From: Peptococcaceae bacterium
GTDB taxonomy: Bacteria > Bacillota > Peptococcia > Peptococcales > Peptococcaceae
DNA: 64,000 bases
Reading direction: 5' to 3'
Assembly: GCA_017399005.1 (NCBI GenBank)
Contig: JAFQEO010000036.1
Span: 1 to 64,000, forward strand
Shown: piece by piece, positions 59,262-64,000 of the stretch
Layout of the letters: the number at the start of each line of letters is the position of its first letter
How positions within the stretch are numbered: position 1 is the first letter of the stretch
Program-made: the position numbers and the translations under genes
The notes under the pieces: generated by a model
Seen by the model: the letters and a program-made list of their open reading frames with translations, nothing else
Databases searched by the model: none
What the model was told of the DNA's origin: nothing

Positions 59262-60782
59262 TTACGCGTTCTGTAATTTTTCGATAATTTTGCGAACCAG
59301 TACATCCATCTGATCATCGCTTAAGCCAGCGGATGCAGGAGCAGCAGCTGGTGCAGGAGCAGCGTCAGCGTTTTTCATTACGCAGATACCGCTGGAGCAG
59401 TCTGGCAGAGAAGCACGGATATCTTCGATTTCCAGCATACCAATTGCAACATAACGCAGGTTTACTAAATCCAGAGGACCAACGTTTTCAGATGTTGCAG
59501 AACCGCCGATTGCACCGCAACCCAGTGTTAAGGAAGGTAACAGACCGGTTGTACCACCGATACCGCCCAGAGCACTTGGTGTGTTTACACACAGACGGGA
59601 TACAGGAACACGTTTTGCAAAGTATTCAACCATATCCTGGTTGTTGGTGTGCATTGCAAATGTGTGACCTTTCCCTTCGTAGCGCAGGATTGTGCATACG
59701 ATGTCACAGATTTCTTTGTAGTCTTTACCTGTGTAGAAGCCCAGGATTGGAGCCAGTTTTTCGTTGGAGTAGGTATGACCACGGCCAACACCATCTTCTT
59801 TTGCAACCAGTACGCGAGCGCCAGCTGGAACTTTCAGGCCAGCCAGATTAGCGATGGTCTGTACGCTTTTACCTACGATCTGTGGGTTCATTGTGCCGTT
59901 TGCACGCAGAATGAATTTGCTCAGTTTTGCACTTTCTTCGTCATTCAGGAAGTATGCGCCCTGTTTTTCGAATTCAGCACGAACTGCTGGAGCGTAGTCT
60001 TCTTCACAGATGATAGACTGTTCGGAAGCACAGATGGTACCGTTGTCAAATGTTTTAGAATCCAGAATACGTTTAACAGCCAGTGCCAGGTCAGCGCTCT
60101 TATCGATGAATGCAGGACCGTTACCAGGGCCTACGCCGATAGCAGGGTTACCGGAGGAGTAAGCTGCACGAACCATTGCAGAACCACCAGTAGCCAGAAT
60201 CATAGCAGTATCAGGATGCTGCATCAGAGTTTCAGTAGCCTGTCTGGTTGGGATGCTGATGCAGGAAACCAGATCTGGGTTACCGCCAACTTCGGAAATT
60301 GCCTGACGGATAACTTTTACTGTTTCCTGGATGCAGCGCAGAGCAGATGGATGTGGAGAGAATACAATTGCGTTACCAGCTTTGATAGCTACTTCTGCTT
60401 TAAACAGAGTTGTGGATGTTGGGTTGGTGGATGGAATTACACCTGCAACAACGCCCATTGGGGATGCAATTGTAATCAGACCTTTTTCTTCGTCTCTGTT
60501 GATTACGCCGATGGTTTTCATATCTTTGATAGCCTGCCAAACATTGTAGCTACCGAATACGTTTTTCACTACTTTGTCTGCAACGATACCGAAACCTGTA
60601 TCTTCGTTAGCCATTACAGCTAAGCGAGCAGCGTTACGAACACCAGCATCAGCGATGGATTTTACGATTTTGTCTACTTCTTCCTGGGATTTTTCAGCCA
60701 GTTCAGCCTGTGCTGCTTTTGCTGCAGCCATTAAGTCACGTACTTCCTGTACGGACAGCAGGTCTTTGTCAAAAAGTTGCAT
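59262..60782 (-). CDS. CoA-acylating aldehyde dehydrogenase with C-terminal encapsulation peptide
   Basis: A 506-residue EutE/PduP-type enzyme that oxidises an aldehyde to acyl-CoA with NAD+. Catalytic Cys 251 is in [11 protein letters not shown]; the cofactor region is [15 protein letters not shown] and [11 protein letters not shown]. The C-terminus carries an Ala/Pro linker and an amphipathic helix ([16 protein letters not shown]) in the last 21 residues, the placement common in glycyl-radical-type BMC loci. Its aldehyde substrate is unknown here because no classical producer is encoded. Second gene of the BMC operon. Confidence 0.93.
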   Translation of the reverse strand: MQLFDKDLLSVQEVRDLMAAAKAAQAELAEKSQEEVDKIVKSIADAGVRNAARLAVMANEDTGFGIVADKVVKNVFGSYNVWQAIKDMKTIGVINRDEEKGLITIASPMGVVAGVIPSTNPTSTTLFKAEVAIKAGNAIVFSPHPSALRCIQETVKVIRQAISEVGGNPDLVSCISIPTRQATETLMQHPDTAMILATGGSAMVRAAYSSGNPAIGVGPGNGPAFIDKSADLALAVKRILDSKTFDNGTICASEQSIICEEDYAPAVRAEFEKQGAYFLNDEESAKLSKFILRANGTMNPQIVGKSVQTIANLAGLKVPAGARVLVAKEDGVGRGHTYSNEKLAPILGFYTGKDYKEICDIVCTILRYEGKGHTFAMHTNNQDMVEYFAKRVPVSRLCVNTPSALGGIGGTTGLLPSLTLGCGAIGGSATSENVGPLDLVNLRYVAIGMLEIEDIRASLPDCSSGICVMKNADAAPAPAAAPASAGLSDDQMDVLVRKIIEKLQNA

Positions 60783-60833
60783 AATTAAACACTCCTGTTC
60801 TAATTATTTACAAAAAAGAAGCGATTCCTTCGA

Positions 60834-61424
60834 TTATTTCTGTTTTAAGAATTCACAGATAGAAGCAACTAAATCTTCTTTTTTGCCAAATCTGATTTCT
60901 TTCCGTGTCATGTTGGTGATATTTAAATCACGAGCCACACTGCGTAATTCTTTTACAGTCATGGCATTCAGCACTTCCGGAGTGAGGGTTTCTGCCTGAG
61001 TTTTCAGTTCAGCGTTCTGTTCGTCATCCGCTTCTTCAGTTTCCCCGGCAGGATCTTCTTCGTCGGATTCTGCTTTTGGCTCCTCTTTCTCAGCTTCTCC
61101 ATCCTTTTCAGTCGGTTCTGCCGGAGTCTGCGGTACCTCAGCTTTTACTTTTTTTTTTGGAACAACCAGTGTACAGTCTACTTCGTCATGAGGACGGGCA
61201 ATTACATGTGTATACAGTACTTCCCCAACCTGACTTGCCGCTGCAGCAGCTGCATCAACCGCCGCCTGTACCGCAGCAACATCACCAGTAATGGATAAGG
61301 AAACAATCCCTTTATCGATTTTGTGAACCTGCTCGAACGATACGTCAGAAGTTTTTAATGCGGTATCCAGTGCTACAACTGTAGGACAATAACCTAAAAG
61401 TTCAATTAAACCTAACGCTTTCAT
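60834..61424 (-). CDS. BMC-H shell protein fused to SAP/Rho-N-like domain
   Basis: A 196-residue protein: BMC domain (1-88; LIELLGYCPTVVALDTALK, IDKGIVSLSITGDVAAV), an acidic Glu/Asp/Pro/Lys linker (about 89-148), and a C-terminal helical domain (149-196; LNAMTVKELRSVARDLNI, then a KKEDLVASICEFL helix) resembling SAP/Rho-N/HeH folds that often bind nucleic acid. EutK also has a C-terminal DNA-binding-like domain. The pore loop HKIDKGI differs from the other shell hexamers. First gene of the operon, with AGGAGGTGA before the ATG. The tail may sit in the lumen or recruit something; unknown. Confidence 0.85.
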   Translation of the reverse strand: MKALGLIELLGYCPTVVALDTALKTSDVSFEQVHKIDKGIVSLSITGDVAAVQAAVDAAAAAASQVGEVLYTHVIARPHDEVDCTLVVPKKKVKAEVPQTPAEPTEKDGEAEKEEPKAESDEEDPAGETEEADDEQNAELKTQAETLTPEVLNAMTVKELRSVARDLNITNMTRKEIRFGKKEDLVASICEFLKQK

Positions 61425-61491
61425 ATTTCACCTCCTACGCAGTAATAATAAACATAAATAATAATATAATAGTTGTCCGCCCTTATTCTAT

Positions 61492-61588
61492 CTGACTGTA
61501 TCCATTATTCTGAATTGCAAGTCAGAGAAAAACAAGAGAAGATAATTACCGCCATCTTTAAGCACCGGCTATCGGTTCCGCCAGCCGG
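61492..61588 (-). promoter_or_regulatory. Structured leader/promoter region of the BMC operon
   Basis: This part of the 610-base gap has an inverted repeat CTGACT/AGTCAG (61492-61525), a hairpin CCGGCT/AGCCGG (61565-61588), and a weak promoter (TTGTTT-N17-CAGAAT on the minus strand). No B12 riboswitch is recognisable. The rest of the gap (61425-62034) shows no gene. Confidence 0.35.
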
Positions 61589-61903
61589 ATAATTCGCCTT
61601 AAAGCGCAAAAAAGCCGCAACAATCCTTCTGCTCATAATATAAACCTTCACTTTTATTTTATCAGAATCATGGCCGCTATTACACCATCAATCCGTGATA
61701 CTCCATATCCAGAAAAGAAATATTATTACCAGTACAAGAACCGTGCTTGCCTTCTTATTATTTATAAATTTATTATATTTCAAGTATAGCCTCTGAGCAA
61801 GTATTTTGCAATTTGTTCCTTGCCACTTCTAGTTGTATCAATCATTCATTTTCAACTTTTACGCTCAGTTGATTTTATGAAGAATTTCACTTTCCTGAAA
61901 ACA

Positions 61904-61944
61904 AAAAAACGACCGAAAAAATCGCTTTATTTCGGTCGTTTTTT
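61904..61944 (-). terminator. Terminator of the BMC-linked LysR gene
   Basis: AAAAAACGACCGAA (61904-61917) pairs with TTCGGTCGTTTTTT (61931-61944), a 14-bp perfect stem. Confidence 0.88.
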
Positions 61945-62034
61945 TAACATTGCACAATACTGCAGGCTATGCTATAATCCTACTGTATTTTTGCAGATTT
62001 TCATTTTTCAGTTGCAACCAGCAGAAGCAATGTA

Positions 62035-62937
62035 TTATAAATATTCGCTGAATACATGGATGAATTTACGAGCAAGCGCCAGCTGATTTTTATCAATATT
62101 TTTATTGATAACTGCGTAAATCGCAAAGGTTGCCTGTTTATCTTTTACCGGAATATGCACCAGTGACGGGAACACATTTCGCTCCAGATACGGCGGAAAA
62201 CTGTACATAATTGCTGTATCGTTGCGGAGCATTTCTTCACATAGTTTATAGTTGTTCGTGGATAACGCAACTTTCGTGTGCCCCAGCTTCTGGAATGTAT
62301 GAACCCCTCCGGTACCGCCAATTTCATATACAACAAATGGATAATGTGCGATAGTGCTGATTGACAGCGATTTATGGTCAGCCAGCGGATGGCCGGCAGA
62401 AACTGCAATATAAATCGGATACTGTTTCAACGGAATTAACTCAACCTCATCCGGAATATTTTCAAAAAATTCTGTAATCAGCGGAGAAACACAAATCATA
62501 CCCAGTTCCTGATGTTCTACACAGCGCTCAATGATACTGTCACGATACCGTTCTGCCGTAAACAGATTTACCTCCGGATAATGGGAGATAAAATCTTTAA
62601 ATGCCACTGGAAGAACAGAGATATTCAGCATTGGCGACAGATTTACATTCAGGTTGCCACGCAGTGTTGTATCTGTACTTTGCTTTGCTTTCAGTTCCCG
62701 CTCCAGTTTTGCGAGGCGACTGATAACATCCTGTGCTGCACTGAGAACTTTTTCACCGTCGCTTGTTAAGCGAATCCCTTTTTTCGTGCGGTCAAGCAAA
62801 TGACAGTTCATCTCATTTTCCAGACTTTTTAACGATTTATTTAAACTCTGCTGAGTTACATGCAGTTTTTTTGAGGCAGAATTGATGGAACCCGACTTGG
62901 CTACCTCCACTAGCGCTGCCAGCTGATCAATACGCAT
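62035..62937 (-). CDS. LysR-type regulator of the BMC locus
   Basis: A 300-residue LysR protein: MRIDQLAALVEVAKSGSIN, VTQQSLNKSLKSLENEM (DNA-binding helix), then the effector domain. It sits between the BMC operon (same direction, downstream of it by position but transcribed separately with its own terminator) and the divergent permease gene. AAAGGAGGA is before the ATG. It is the likely local switch for both. The effector would be the BMC substrate or a related metabolite. Confidence 0.88.
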   Translation of the reverse strand: MRIDQLAALVEVAKSGSINSASKKLHVTQQSLNKSLKSLENEMNCHLLDRTKKGIRLTSDGEKVLSAAQDVISRLAKLERELKAKQSTDTTLRGNLNVNLSPMLNISVLPVAFKDFISHYPEVNLFTAERYRDSIIERCVEHQELGMICVSPLITEFFENIPDEVELIPLKQYPIYIAVSAGHPLADHKSLSISTIAHYPFVVYEIGGTGGVHTFQKLGHTKVALSTNNYKLCEEMLRNDTAIMYSFPPYLERNVFPSLVHIPVKDKQATFAIYAVINKNIDKNQLALARKFIHVFSEYL

Positions 62938-63064
62938 ATCTGATTCCTCCTTTAATCATGATACTGCAACACTTTATTTTGCAACGCAATCCTGCTATTT
63001 GCAGGGAATTAATACTCCTATTAAATACATAAAGAACAACATTTCCTTTTACATACCCTGATTA

Positions 63065-63091
63065 GTATAGCATTTAAACATTTTAGATACA
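63065..63091. promoter_or_regulatory. Partial dyad between LysR and permease genes
   Basis: GTATAGCATTTAAACATTTTAGATAC has outer GTAT/ATAC and inner ATTTAAA symmetry in the divergent gap, a possible LysR site. Confidence 0.3.
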
Positions 63092-63135
63092 AGAGCTATT
63101 CTGTTTCAATTTTTTATCCAAGGAGACGTCCTGTC

Positions 63136-63855
63136 ATGTCTATTGTAATTTTACTTCTTGTTACATTTATAGCTACCGCTATTCATACATCCACCAGTTT
63201 TGGTTTCGGTATTATCACGATTATGGTATTTCCGCTTCTGATGCCAACCTATTCCTGTGCCACTGTCTGCGTTACGGTGCTCACTCTGGCATTTACTGCA
63301 ATCAATGCAATCAGGATGCGCCATGATATTGTATGGAAATGGATTGTACCAACATTTATCAGTTACTTCATCGCCAGTTTTTTTGCCGTACGAGCGCTTA
63401 GTATTGTAGATGATGGATTTATCAAAAAAATCCTTGGTGTAGTATTAATCTGTCTGAGCCTGTACTTTATCTTTTTCCAGAAAAGAATCAAAATGCAGCC
63501 AACAAAACGTAATGGTTTTATTGCCGGAGCATTAAGTGGCACATTGGAAAGTCTCTTCTGTGTGGGCGGCCCACCGATTGTACTCTATCTGTTGACTGTC
63601 AGCAACGATGTCCGTCGTTATACCGCCAGTGTCCAGGCATGGTTTGCAGTTACCGAAATATTTCTGCTTTACATGCGCTATATTAATGGTTTAATTACAC
63701 CGGAAGCAGTTCACTATTCCGCGATCGGGCTTCTAGCCATTCCGCCTGGAATTTATCTAGGCAGCAAACTGTTGAATCACATGAATCCTCAACGATTGAA
63801 AAATGTAGTTTATACTATCATGCTGATTTACGGTTCTATTCTGATTTTACGGTAA
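63136..63855 (+). CDS. TauE/SafE family membrane permease
   Basis: A 239-residue membrane protein with about eight helices. N-terminal STSFGFGIITIMVFPLL and the central AGALSGTLESLFCVGGPPIVLYL repeat are the two family signatures. Members export sulfite or sulfoacetate or move other organic anions. It is divergent from the LysR gene beside the BMC operon, so it may handle the substrate or a by-product. If a sulfonate were used, sulfite export would fit; this is only a lead. AAGGAGACG precedes the ATG. Confidence 0.85.
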   Translation: MSIVILLLVTFIATAIHTSTSFGFGIITIMVFPLLMPTYSCATVCVTVLTLAFTAINAIRMRHDIVWKWIVPTFISYFIASFFAVRALSIVDDGFIKKILGVVLICLSLYFIFFQKRIKMQPTKRNGFIAGALSGTLESLFCVGGPPIVLYLLTVSNDVRRYTASVQAWFAVTEIFLLYMRYINGLITPEAVHYSAIGLLAIPPGIYLGSKLLNHMNPQRLKNVVYTIMLIYGSILILR

Positions 63856-63860
63856 ACACA

Positions 63861-63913
63861 AAAGTGGTTCTGAATCAGGCAGCCAATTTTACTGTCCGAT
63901 TCAGAACCACTTT
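63861..63913 (+). terminator. Terminator after the permease gene
   Basis: AAAGTGGTTCTGAATC (63861-63876) pairs with GATTCAGAACCACTTT (63898-63913). Nothing further is seen to the window end. Confidence 0.88.
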
Positions 63914-64000
63914 CTTTTGTAGTTTTTCTTAATCGTTGCTTTGCGTATTCCCTTATATTTCATTTTTTCGGTTACCCTGCAAACAAAACGGTATGGAACA

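Noticed and set aside
59649-60623. Plus-strand 324-codon frame opposite the aldehyde dehydrogenase
   Set aside because: Shadow frame; codon and residue use are not protein-like.
61425-62034. Cobalamin riboswitch or EutV-type antiterminator before the BMC operon
   Set aside because: No B12-box sequence and no paired hairpins with the expected loop bases before a terminator were found; only weak stem-loops.

Overview
The window reads as chromosome of an endospore-forming anaerobic Bacillota, most likely a gut Clostridia lineage. The evidence is a spoIIR gene with a sigma-F-like promoter, a SipL-like spore protein (three DUF3794 domains plus LysM), the rapZ-yvcK-whiA cluster, FeoAB with its Cys-rich partner, three DegV proteins, and AGGAGG ribosome sites almost everywhere. 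Species cannot be fixed from sequence reading alone.

Layout. 0-4 kb: an operon on the minus strand with an LTA-synthase-like sulfatase-fold enzyme, a MOSC protein, a 31-residue membrane peptide and an M20 amidohydrolase that runs off the edge. 4 kb: an intergenic cluster of co-oriented DnaA boxes. 4.3-8.3 kb: DegV, a TetR-type regulator, an M18 aminopeptidase, and a phage/plasmid-type replication protein. The last has a palindromic repeat inserted in frame and a two-family iteron array upstream. 8.8-12.8 kb: an accessory Hsp70/J-domain operon. 13-15.7 kb: feoA-feoB and its partner. 16-19 kb: rapZ-yvcK-whiA; yvcK has no ATG/GTG/TTG start. 19-24 kb: prepilin peptidase, two DegV, tyrA, membrane proteins. 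24-28.7 kb: argCJBD. 28.8-30.1 kb: cinA.

30-45 kb is accessory metabolism. One cluster holds an ABM protein, a 68-residue repeat protein, a LysR regulator, an amidohydrolase-fold protein lacking the metal-binding HxH, a nitronate-monooxygenase-like flavoprotein lacking the usual His, and a DASS transporter. Next come a HisC-like aminotransferase, an FMN reductase, and a zinc-ribbon/ABC-ATPase/unknown operon. A second cluster has a type I phosphodiesterase, a LysR regulator and a second DASS transporter; the two outer genes share a GATATGTCGACA element. 45-51.7 kb is housekeeping and sporulation: polysaccharide deacetylase, SipL-like protein, ybaK, spoIIR, tRNA-Leu(CAG), an unknown gene and trpS.

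51.8-63.9 kb is the highlight: a 13-gene bacterial microcompartment (BMC) operon on the minus strand, flanked by a LysR regulator and a TauE/SafE-family permease. It encodes shell hexamers (three BMC-H plus a BMC-H fused to a SAP/Rho-N-like domain), a PduT-type trimer, an EutN pentamer, a CoA-acylating aldehyde dehydrogenase, PduL, PduS, EutJ, an EutT-like protein and a flavoprotein. None of the usual aldehyde-producing enzymes (diol dehydratase, ethanolamine lyase, glycyl-radical enzyme, aldolase) and no alcohol dehydrogenase is present. The only unassigned catalytic candidate is an amidohydrolase-fold protein with an N-terminal encapsulation-type helix. Four of its five canonical metal ligands are replaced, including HxH to RxR, and a paralog with the same RxR lies in the 32-kb cluster. 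This is the best candidate for an undescribed system: a metabolosome built around a non-canonical, possibly metal-free amidohydrolase-fold enzyme.
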